Positions 14,801 through 27,300 of a stretch of 64,000 nt of DNA are shown piece by piece (position 1 is the stretch's first letter; the number at the start of each line of letters is the position of its first letter). This DNA comes from Mansonella perstans (taxonomy: Eukaryota > Nematoda > Chromadorea > Rhabditida > Onchocercidae), in contig JBAMDO010000008.1 in assembly GCA_037074765.1 (NCBI GenBank), forward strand, positions 339,424-403,423, in the 5' to 3' direction. Both the position numbers and the translations under genes were made by a program. Below the pieces are notes generated by a model, which was not told the origin of the DNA, ran no database searches, and saw nothing but the letters and a program-made list of their open reading frames with translations.

Positions 14801-17800
14801 ACATATACATATACATACATATATGTATCAGCAGTATTTTTGCTGAAGGTCATAACATTAATCACAGAAGTTTTTATATTTTGAGAAGATCGTTTTTTTT
14901 TCCTTTACGTGCTGTATCGCTGTTTCACAGTCTGACGGTGAAAAGATAAAATTCAATTCAAGCATTATAATGAGCCGATCAATCTGTTTTTTAACATTGC
15001 GCTATAACTGTTTACTGATGGATGAATTGTCCTTAAAAGCCTTTTCACTCCTTTCTTTCTTTATGATCTCACAAAAAATCATCAAATGAATGATTCAGGA
15101 CCCAATACTTCCTGATCATAAGTGTTCCGTAGGAGTTAACTAATTTCGATAATTGCTGTACAATCTCCTTCATGTTTCAAATAATTGTTAATTCATAAAA
15201 AGTACTATCACTGACTGCTATTCCTTTTCCACTTTATTCCATTTTTTTTTTGCTCTCTTCTAATTTCTCTCTCATTAGCATTTATCTTTAATTATCCTAT
15301 TAAGATCCTACTTGTCCTCTACTAACCTTCCACAATTTCATTTAAAACAGCAAATTTTGAATGACAGAAATGACAGAATTAAAATCGGTCATTTATTTAT
15401 ATACATATAATTTTATATACACACACAAACAATTTTAGTTTTAAAGAACTTTCACACAGGTAAGTGTGCAGCTGAATCATAAATTATTTACTTACAACTT
15501 CCATTTCAATTTTCAATTAATTCTTCATGTTATACAATGAACATCTGAACATACCTACCATCTTATTATGTAGGGCATATTGGTAATGCTGGTGATGATC
15601 TAAGTAGCAGTTGTCAATTAAAATGTCTAAGTTTAAAATGATGAATTTCGAGAACTGGTTTTATCACAGTTATTCGCAGAATGTGTTTTCTACATCTTTA
15701 TTTTCCATTTTTTTTTTTAAATATAAGCTATTTCTCCCCAAAAGTACATTGATATATTTATATATATGTAACCAGAAGAGAACGATTCAAATATATCAAC
15801 CTGTATAATTTCTATGGTTTATTGAAATAGTAAAATATCACTGACAAACCACAAATCTTACTTCAATTTCAAAATAATTTTGAAATGCATTTAAAATCCT
15901 CTTTTTAATGACAATAAGAAAAAAAGAAAAAAAGCATCTCTTCCAGATGGTTATAACTATTTCATTGTTAAAATAAAATTGAATCTCTTCTAGATGGTTA
16001 TAACTATTTCATTGCTAAAGTAAAATTGAAAATATAAAAAAAGTATTCCATTCCTTCGTATATTTCTAATGTAATAAATTTTATTATTGCAAATGAAAAA
16101 CGATAAATGAAATTTAAAACTGACTAAATCGCATGCTCAGATTGTTTTTTTTACTTCTCTTCTATAAAGAATTTATTCAAATTCAAAACCTTATAGACTT
16201 TAAAACTGAATGAAAGACTACTGATACATATATATGTTTGTATAAATTTCCATAAACCGATCACAATTCTTAATTCCATCATTCAATTTATTCAATAAAA
16301 TTTCACTATTGAAAAATCCAAATTTACATTTCTTAAACTTCAAAAATTTCTGATGAGCTTGATAAGATGCTATTTCAATTTCAATCTTTACACTCTAAAA
16401 GACTCTCGTTAGCTTAACTAACTGAATCAATTTTTTCTAAGGCAAGAAAAGTTTCAAGTAATTTAAATGTAATTATCATTAGAGATTAAAAGATAAATTG
16501 CTCGAAAAAAGAATAGGATCCATCGAGAAAATCTGTAGAGGGAAAATAAACATAATGATGATCATTAAATATTTAACTTCAAATTTCAGAAATTGCACGC
16601 TTACATTTTTTTTTTAGCAGATGAAAATAACCGACACTTTTATTGACACCATCTCATTGCACCTAACTTTTAGAACTTTTAAAATTCAAACTTAAGTGAC
16701 TGAACAGAAAATTTCAAAAAGCAATGTGAAATGGAAAACAAAAGATCAATATGATAGTGAAAAGAGATCATAATAAAAAATAATCTTAAAATTGATTTGT
16801 ATATAAAATCTGCTAAAATTTAGAGAATTTTTGGAACAAACAAGCAAACATATTTTAAAAAATTTTTTGGAAATTGCTTACATCTTTCAACAAATGCAAG
16901 TGATACTGTTATTATTTCTAATTTCAAAAATCAACATCTAATTCGTAAAATTCTTAAAATTTGATTTAAAACTTTTAACTTTAAAATTTAAATAATTTTT
17001 GATTCAGAAAAAGCAACAATTAATAATACGATCTATTCAACAGAATATTGTAAAGATTTCTAGAAAACGAAGTAAGAGCTTGATGAAAATGAGATATCAA
17101 CTAAGATATATGAGAAAGAATGTGCAAAGTGTTGAGGCGTGAAAAATGATCACGCTGAAACGTCAAAACCGTCATATTCTTCTAATGAATTACATCAAGA
17201 AGAAAGCTGAAAATGTTCCAGTAACATACCTGACTATTAGAAACTTCTCTTTGACGTTGCTTGATTACAGAAACTTGGAAGTTCAAAATAATTGTCCAGA
17301 TAAGTCCTAAAGTTAATTTCGGACTTCCCTCAACAATATCTTCCGGTCGAATATTGACAGTTTTAATCTGAAATTGGAAATTATCAAATTTAAAATTCAT
17401 TATCATATCTGAATTGAGTTAATTTTTATGTCTCAGCAAAGTGCTAAGTGTATAAATTTATAGCAAAATAATTGACAGCAATGAAATTTAAATTTAAGAA
17501 CACTAACATTTTTCTTCTTTAAAAAATCCAGACAATATTGTACATTTTGTATCCTATGAAAGCGTGTAAACCCGTTTTCACGAGGCTGAAAAGAGAAGCA
17601 AAATCAAAAATGTGAATTTTGAAATTTCCCATACTTGTTCAAAATATTTCGCCTCACACATCACAATTTTGTAAGTAATATAAAGCAGATTGTTACCCTA
17701 ACATTAATAAAATTTATTACTTTCTTCACAGCGTTTATTTACAATTTATGCAATGAATTTTTAAATTCCTGCATGAATATAACACTTCCTGTTGATTTAG

Positions 17801-20800
17801 ACATTATTAAGAATTCTGTTCTTCAATTGAAATTAAATTCATTCAAGGACTTTTTTACTAATTTGACAGATATGAAATTTACAGAAAACTACATAGGATT
17901 TGTTAATGGAAATGATTTTGTAAACATTAATTAGTGTTGTGCTCTTTATTTGAAAGAATTTCGATCATATTGTCAAATCATTTTGGTTACAGGAGTTTAG
18001 AGGATACTGATGTTGTAAAAATTATAAAAGTGTCTTTTGTAGCACTTCGCTGTATCAAAACAGGTTATTCGTTAATTTATGAAATGAAGGAAATTGTTGA
18101 TTAATTAATCTTCCTTCCGAAAAAATAGAAAGTTTTGTTTTTTAAAAGAAACAAGCTTTTTGTGAAGTTTCCAAGGACGCACTCAGAAAATATGTAGTTG
18201 AAAATGGGAATGTAAAATTGGTAAAGTTCAGTTTACAGTAAATTTGTTGACAAATGAAGAGAATCACAATGTCGAACAATTTCTGTAATAGTTGAAGCTA
18301 AAGCTCATTTAAATTTCAATAAATGATCGAAATGTAGAGTATCACAATTTTCATGAATACGAAATCAGTGAAAATGTGAAAATTCATAAAATTGAATTGA
18401 TAAATGGCAACTTTCTATGAATGTCTTTTTTATAGCTTTGCATTTTGAAAAATTTCGCTTAAAAAAATTAGCGATAATATTAGAAATAATTAATAAAAAA
18501 AAGTGTTGCAATTAATCACTTCAAATGAAACAAAATTCAAATACGACTTACCAGTATGACTAACCTACTTAATTACTACAAGTTACTTTAATTACTCAAC
18601 ACTGATTTTAACAAAGCAATTGAAACAGCGATACAATAAAAGTTATTGATTTCATGTATTTCTGTATATAAATTCATATGAAAAAATTAAATTAAAATAC
18701 GATCTGTTCTGAATCAATAGAAGTGAAAAGAGAAGCGCAAGACTTAGGCTTTGTAAAATAGAAGAAAAGAAGCCTAGTTACAACATAATGGATACCAGTT
18801 TTTTGGCAGAAAGTGCCTCGAGCAATGCGATGAGATTGTATCCATCGGTGAGATCAACAAAGAGATCTTCCACATGCAGTCCAGTCTGTAAGAAAAAAGA
18901 AATCTTTTTTTTCAAAAAAGAAATTAAATTTTAATTGAACAAGTAGAAATTTTACTTTTCCGATTTTTTATTTTTTCATCTGAAGCATGGAAGATTCAAT
19001 TGTGAAAAAAAAAAGATTGTAATAAAAGGAATAAGGAATAGTCCTTTTTCATATTTAGAATATTCTTGAAAAGAAATTAAATTTGCCACTGAAATAAGCA
19101 AAATGTGAAATAAAAATTTTCAAATTTAAAAAAAAAAACAAAACACTTTCTCATGCAATTAACGTAAATGATTACGAATTTTATAATTAAGTAGTTAAGT
19201 ATTTTATTTATATTCTATATATACAAACTTAATTCTATATTAATTGTATATTATATGATATATAATATCATGTGGTTTCGATTGTTTATTAAACAAAAAT
19301 TATTTGCAATTTTTTCTAATAAATTTTACATGTAAAATATGTGAGGAAATTTTGAGAACAGATTTGTTTTAAAACATTTACTTCAATAAAAGCCATAAGA
19401 GAGAAATTACACTGGATATTGGGGGTTTTTTCATTTCATTTTAATTTTAGTCGCAGCATTGGGTGAGTCATAGATTGAGAAACAGAACAGAGGGATTTTT
19501 TTTTTAAGAGAGTTCGCCCTATCGATGACATCAGGGAAATATTAAATCTTTGTGTCCAATTTATTTCAGTTTCACTTTGGGAAATATTGGGATTCCTATC
19601 GATGACATCAGGGAAATATTGGAATCTTTGTGTCCAATTTATTTCAGTTTCATTTTGGAAAATATTGGGATTCCTATCGATGACATCAGGGAAATATTGG
19701 AATCTTTGTGTCCAATTTATTTCAGTTTCACTTTGGGAAATATTGGGATTCCTATCGATGACATCAGGGAAATATTGGAATCTTTGTGTCCAATTTATTT
19801 CAGTTTCACTTTGGGAAATACTGGGATTCCTATCGATGACATCAGGGAAATATTGGAATCTTTGTATCCAATTTATTTCTCAATTTGATTTTGGGAAATA
19901 CTGGGATTCCTATAACTGCTAAGATATGATACTTCTGCTTCCAACTTATTTCACTCTGATTTATGCTTGTTTCGAAAAATTTTAAAATGCAAAAGTGAAA
20001 TAAATAATTACACAGCACAATAAGTACATAATATCTGTTTACTTGTCAACTTCTTAATCATTTCTAAATTTTTAAATTTACGGTAATAGGAAGTGAACTT
20101 GAAAGATCGCTGCAGTCAGCAAGGAAACACAATTCACACAATATTTGAATATTGTGTTTGACACAATATTTGACAATATCTAATAACAATATTTGACACA
20201 AATCACCAAGTTGCTAATTATTGCAAAACTGACTATTTTTTGAATTGTATCCCGACTACAGAGCTATGGATTCTTAAATTTAATTTTGTTTTTAAAATTC
20301 GAAACTAAAAAACCCAGAAGAAAGTTTTAAAAGCTTAAAATTATATAAAAGTTTAGTGAAAGAATAAAAAATGAAAACAAAAGAAATGATAAAAACTAAC
20401 CTTGCCGAGATGTTTGTTCACCCATTTTGTGAATGTTTTCTTTTGAATGGCATCACGTTCATCTAAAGAACAATGAGCTTTTTCACAAAAGAGTTGACAA
20501 TTTTAAGATTTAAAAAAAAGAAGTAATAGAAGATTGAATATAATCAAAAGAATCAGAAAAAAAATTAAATGAATTTTCTCAAGTGGATTTTTGTTTAAGT
20601 TGAATTCATACCACGTGGATTGAAGATATTTCAAATATGCTGACAATTTCAAGCCGTTCATATCAGATAACAGTTATACAAATTTTTTCATGCAATTCTG
20701 TGCTTTTTATATTCTCCAAGAACTCAATTTGTCATTTTACAGTAATGTTAAGAGTCCGATAATATTAAGGTCAATTAAGTCACGAATAGATCAAGTGTTC

Positions 20801-23800
20801 CACAAACAACGCAGAAGTTAAGAATTACCAAGTAGTAACTATATCTAACTATGCATCCTGAATGCAATAACGATCACTGTGAATTTTCCATTTAAAAGTT
20901 GTCTAAATAAAAGTTTCATTTTTGTTCATTTTTTTTTATTACAAAAAATCTCTTCAAAATTTCCAGTTCTTTTATTTGAAAAATTCAATCAAACAGGAAT
21001 AGATTTTCCTGACTTTATACGAAAAAATTAGCACATAAAAGTTTTGTGTTGATTGTTGACCTTTGGTGCCGAAAAATGACCTCAAATTACTTAGTTTACA
21101 AAGTATTGAGATTTATCGGTTCGTTTAGATTCAAAGAGCAATAAAAGAAAGAGCGTAAAAATGTTTTGTCAACTAAATAATTTGAGGTCAGGTCATTTCT
21201 ATAACTTATCTAGAATGACCAAGGTCAAAGATAATAGGAGGTGTAGAATATGGTAACTTAATGGAAACTGACAAGATTGTGTTTCACATTGATAGTTAGA
21301 ATCAAACTTATCTGGAGAACTGAAAGAAGAGATATTAAGAGTAATTGACTACTAGGGTTTGAATCTTTTCAGATGACCAAAAGAGATTTGTGTTTAATCT
21401 TTTAGATACACAAAACAATGAAAATCTAAAATAGCTCAGAGAGAACTGATCTTGATCTAATGATCATATAAGTAATATTCTTAAGATATAGCGGAGAATA
21501 TTCCTGAAAAGAAATTAAATTTGCCACTGAAATAAGCAATCGATGGGAAGATGCTTTTAAATATTTTCACAATTTCAGTTCAATACTAATGACTGTATAA
21601 TTTACAAATGAGAAATGTTCAGAGAAGGGAAAATAAAAAACACAGAGACGAGAGAAAAATGTAAACTGCATGGTTTGAAAAATGAATTTCAATGAAATGG
21701 AATTTAAAATTACCCAAATATATGCCGAATATTAAGTTTAATTTTTTAAAATTTATCTGATATGGGATCTGTCAACAGAGTTGAATATAAATGGAACAAA
21801 GTGTGAAATAGAAAAGCAGTGAATTCAAATACTAAAATATTAAAATGTACTAAGAAACCAAAGAGTGAAACATAAAAATATTAAACGTGGCAATATTCCA
21901 ACAAAACTGTGGCATTTCCGGCAAATTATATTCATTCCGATCCGCCTTAATCAGTATAATCATGCTTTGATAGTATGGTTATGGATACTGTATGACGATA
22001 ATAAAATGTAATCCGGAATATAGGAAATCTCTGTGATTACATTCAACTGAATGAATGCATGATAGAGAAGAACTAGAAGATTTCTGAAATTCAAGCTCAT
22101 ATGAAAGCTTCTACGTAGTATTCGACTGAACGTGAGTTTTCCTACAAACGGACAAAACAGAATGACCAGCAAGTTTTCATTCCTGAATCTTTTCAGATGC
22201 AACGACGATCATTTGAATATTTTACAATATTTCGAGAAAAATGATGGACAAAATAGACGGAATTAGGAAAAGCTAATATCGCTGTTAATTATGAATAATT
22301 TTGATAGATTTGATTAAATTTTAGCAGTGTAATTTAAACATTGCATCATTGTAATTGATAGATTTAACGATAAGAATTTTTAATTGTAATGTAGAATTAA
22401 ACATACTAATGATAAGGAATGGAGAGAGAAATTATCAGAATACATATTGATAATTGATTGATAAGAGATAAGACAAACTTACCTTTGTATTTTTCCAAAT
22501 TATTTTCATAATGCTCCAAACATTCAGTTTCATTAGATTCAAAGCAGTAATAGTCAAATGAGGAGACATCAGATGAATAGCCCTGATGTGAGAATGGAGT
22601 TGATGACAGTGACATCTTTTATGATTGCTATCAGGAATTATAATTCAGAAAGTCATCATTAATAATACGTTTAGAAGATAGCATCCATCGGAAGTTTCTC
22701 TCTTGTACGGCTATAGCATTGAAATAAAGCTCTCTAAAGTTCAATCTATTAAATTTGAAAGATACGACGAAAAAAAAAGAAAAAACAAACTCATCAATAA
22801 GTGATTGTTACAAATATCATCGAAAGGTAATCAAACAAACTTGAAAAAATGTACTATCAAACTTTTAAAAGATAAAATATACAAGTCATTGTCAATAAAA
22901 TCAGTAAGTTGACAAAACAAAAAGAAAAGTTGAAAAATGACAGCATCTATCATATGTGGACAGTGGTCTCTCTTGAATAACAGAACAGTTCAATTACTGA
23001 ATTCCTTCTTCATCGAGCATGTCAATGATGGCTACTTGCTTACAGTAATAAATAAGATTGTAAAGAATTCAGTTAAATTAGTGAAATGTTACTGCATCAT
23101 TTAATTACTTGAATAATAAAATAATTAACTGTAAAGTAGTAGTATATTGGGATTAAGTTTATTGCTGTTATCACGTAAAAGTGAAAATAAAAGGTAAAGT
23201 ATCGCAACGGAAATTTGTTTAAAAATTTAACAAAGATTTTATGATAAGATAAAGGCAGAAATTAATTACGGTTAAAATGAAGATGTGTAGAAGAGAGCAA
23301 TTAAGGTGAGAGGAAATGAACAGGTAAATATTAGTCGTAAATTGCTATGATTATGAAAGAAATGAAATGATTTCGCGGGATGAATTTTAATAAAAGTTGT
23401 TAGCCTATCGATATCGATACTGATAAATCAAAGTTTAGCTAATACAACAACAATGATGAAAATGATTCTGATGTAAATGCGGAAATCATTGATGGGACAG
23501 ATGAGTAATGATGACCTGACCTATTAGCCTATCGATATCGATACTGATAGATCAAAGTTTAGCTAATACAACAACAATGATGAAAATGATTCTGATGTAA
23601 ATGATGGGACAGATGAGTAATGATGACCTGACCTATTAGCCTATCGATATCGATACTGATAGATCAAAGTTTAGCTAATACAACAACAATGATGAAAATG
23701 ATTCTGATGTAAATGATGGGACAGATGAGTAATGATGACCTGACCTATTAGCCTATCGATATCGATACTGATAGATCAAAGTTTAGCTAATACAACAACA

Positions 23801-24320
23801 ATGATGAAAATGATTCTGATGTAAATGCGGAAATCATTGATGGGAAAGATGAGTGATGATGACCTGACCTGTAAGAGATGAGGAGTGAGTGAAAGGAATG
23901 TGTATGGATGGAGGGAATAAGATCCTTTTAAATATACATCAAGTGGACATAGGCAATCACAATCTTCTGGATATCATAGCTCCACTTGAAGAAAGGGATT
24001 AATGAGAGAATATAAATGTATCGGCTCCATTTCTCCGGTATAGTACAGAGACACAGAAAAAAAGAAGTGTCAGAATTTGCATATCCGATGGGAATGAGAT
24101 ATCGAAGTCAGTGTGTGTGTGTGTGTGTGTATGTGTGTATGTATGTGTATTGTGTGTATGTGTGTGTGTATGTGTGTGTGTATGTGTGTGTGTATGTGTG
24201 TATGTGTGTGTGTATGTGTGTGTATGTGTGTGTATGTGTGTATGTGTGTGTATGTGTGTGTATGTGTGTGTATGTGTGTATGTGTATGTGTGTGTGTGTG
24301 TATGTGTGTGTGTGTGTGTA

Positions 24321-24351
<31 letters not shown>

Positions 24352-27300
24352 GTGTATGTGTGCAATAAAAAAAGGTGTTGAAAAAATTAATGAATTAGGG
24401 ACTAATGTATTAGGATGTTTGCTGATTGAGTTCGAAAAAGCATTTGGCCAACAATTTGCACCAGCATTAATATTTGTTCTTATTGGTCATTGTAATATTC
24501 AATCGATATTAGAATAACTATTAAGAATTATTGTTTGCCGTCCATATATGATGATTTATCATTTACATATTTTTTGTTTACTTTTTCTATCAATGACTAA
24601 TGCCATTATAACTATTTCCATTGCCTTTCTCATTTCTTACTTAATGAAAATTGTTGAAAAAAAAAAAGGAAATTCTCTTTCTCTCTAATTTATTATATTA
24701 ATTAATGTAGCATTAATTAGATACTATTTGATGATATTCACAATCAATAATGATAGTCCTATAGAAAAATTCTAAAATCCTAATTACCTATCTAGGCTAT
24801 TTGTGTTGGGCCAAGAAAATAAATCAATAATTGGCCAATATAATGCATCCTTTTGATTGCATCTAAAACGAGTAAAAAAATAATTCAGAAAATATGTCCA
24901 ATAAATAGGAGAATATTTTGATAGCAATGCTTCTCAGTAAGCTTTAAATGTTAGCTATGCACAAAAAAATGAAGACATTTCTCATTTTAAGCATTGTGAT
25001 CATCAGTCCAGTGTTGTCATCTGATCATTAGTATCACACTCACCATTACAACAATTATCGTAACAGACACACACACACACACACACACATACACAAACAC
25101 ACACACACACACACAAACACACATACACAAACACACACACACACATATACATACATGCACATACATTAACATACACACAAATACACAGACAGACTATACA
25201 TAAGCATATATTTGTGTATCAGAAACACACAACTATGTCTACACCATTTCCGACAGTCTAAACATAACCCGATGTTGTATGATGGAATTAAATGTGGTTG
25301 TTAAATCTCCGCGAAATTTCTAAACATTAGATTGAGGTAAACTTAATTGTAGCGATATGCAATCAATTTTATGGGATATTACACATTTTAAAAGACCCTA
25401 AACTTTTTTTTAGATTACAAATGGCATGCGATTAAAATGGCCATCAAGACAGATAGCAAACCCAAAATTCTTTTTCTTTTTATCATTTGTAAATTAGAAA
25501 AAAAAAAGTGATATTATTATGGGATCAATTGTTAAGCAAAAGTAAAACAATTAAAATGTTCAAATGACATTAATTTGAAAAAAAAAGACTAAGAACTAAT
25601 TTAATTAATTGGTATGAACGAAAACTGTTAATTAATGGTTATGTTAAAATGATTTTTAATTATTCACAATGGAATATAGTGTAAGATGGAAAGGTAACTT
25701 GAAGGAAAGTTCATATGGCAAAAGATTCCCGATCAAATTAATGCATTTTGTCATAGAATGAAAGAAGGTGAGAAGTTGTTAATTACAATAAAATAATTAC
25801 TATGTAAAGCACTCAGACCAATAAGAACTATCCTATATAACCAAATGAATTTATGTTTAACTTAAATTTAATCTTGGATATCACATAACAACGACACTTA
25901 TTTTGCTCATTATATTACTTCAAAGTTAAATTATTAGTTTAAAATTTGCAAAACGACATCAATGTTTGTCAAATAGGTAAATGGCCTATAACTAAAGTCT
26001 AACTGATTACAGTTCAAGTAATATTGAATTTATTGATCGCTACTAAAATCGTGAACGGGACACAAATGCTTCAATTTTCAGCTTTTTAATGAAATATTTG
26101 AGAATTATGCTTTAATGAATCAATAAAGTATATTGCTAATGTAGTCGTCGCTGACAAAATTGATGAATGAATGTCTGTTTAATTTTGAGTGAACTATTTG
26201 AATTACTTTTTTCCAGTAGAAAAGTCGAAAAATTTTCGAGTCACAATGGAATTTTGTAGTATCAATTGTTTCAAATTAAAATGCTTATGAAACAAATGAT
26301 TTGGTAAATCTTTTGCCTGAAATTACACACTGTCGGCATATTGTAAGGAACTGGTTGCTTATAATAAAATCAATTTATGTCAGAATATTGTAACCTTTGA
26401 TCTTTAACACCTATGTGCGATTATCAAGAAAAGTTAAAATAGTCCTCCTCTACTTAATGTTTAAAGGTCACGTTAAAATTTTATAAGCCAAATCCACTTA
26501 TCTCCGCTACTAAGGTGACATTTACCTAAAAGCTTTATCCTTTGTTATCGTTCCTTTTACAACATCCTTCGACAGCTTTTTTTTTTTCTGCTCTTTTTAT
26601 TTCATTATCATTTGTTAAAGTGCTTTCGACTAATTTTTGCCACTGTCTTGCTCATTTTCGATTATCGTTATTCTCTATTGATTGTACCGCTTTATTAGTA
26701 CTTGTGCAAAAAAATTTAATTATCTAAGTTTGAGGCTGACAAGCATCAACAAAGCATTCAACAAGAACTATTGATACAAAAAAAAAATGCAAGAAAGACT
26801 GCTAAGAACTTACTTCTACTAATGTATTTTTAGAACACGTATGAATAATATGCAATTGCTGAGCTACTTTAAAGTGATAATTATTTTTAACGAAAAAGAC
26901 AATTAAATACAAATGAAACAAATTCCTGTTATTGATTTTAGTCAAATTCCTGCTATTGATTTTAGTCATTTTAGTCAATACACACATACTTATAGCATAC
27001 TTCATTTTGGCTATAATTCTCAAAGTCCCAAAAATGCTGTCGAAATTGTTTGGATAAGATTAGAATTAATCTAAATCATTAACAGACTGGAAATTAAACA
27101 AAAGTTTGACAAATCACAGCGTGAACTTTATATTATTATTCCGGCTTTACACTACTCTAACATTGAGGCTTCATTGATTTAGCAAATTGATCGAACCAAA
27201 CGGATTAAACACAAGAGTCAAAGAGATTATTAATACTAGAGCCAAAAGAAAAAAAACATTATTTTAAAACTTTTAACAGGAATAGGCTAAGATCTAAGAT

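Larger units (their letters stand above)
12337..17229 (-). other. CH1-CH2 intron holding alternative exon C and microsatellites
   Basis: This 4.9-kb intron contains the candidate CH2-only first exon (13857-13513). Just upstream of it lies a repeat-dense stretch (13970-14830). A roughly 48-bp direct duplication lies at about 15935-16029. The rest is featureless A/T-rich sequence. Confidence 0.6.

Noticed and set aside
14599..14949. Plus- and minus-strand frames across the CA/CTC repeats
   Set aside because: Repeat-derived composition with no coding character outside the repeats.
17635..17934. Plus-strand 99-codon frame in a spectraplakin intron
   Set aside because: Asn/Phe/Leu-rich, no ATG-led start (opens at TTG), no homology recognised. 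Compatible with chance in this base composition.
19550..19922. A repeat protein of 26-residue units
   Set aside because: It exists only because the minisatellite period is 78 bp. There is no start or splice evidence, and it lies opposite a conserved gene's intron.
24016..24517. Long Cys-Val and Tyr-Thr-His open frames on both strands
   Set aside because: They are translations of the GT/GTAT microsatellite.
26713..26734. A 22-mer resembling the nematode spliced leader SL1 (TTTAATTATCTAAGTTTGAG core)
   Set aside because: Four of 22 positions differ by eye, the following bases do not match an SL RNA, and no Sm site or 5S array is adjacent. Probably chance in A/T-rich DNA.
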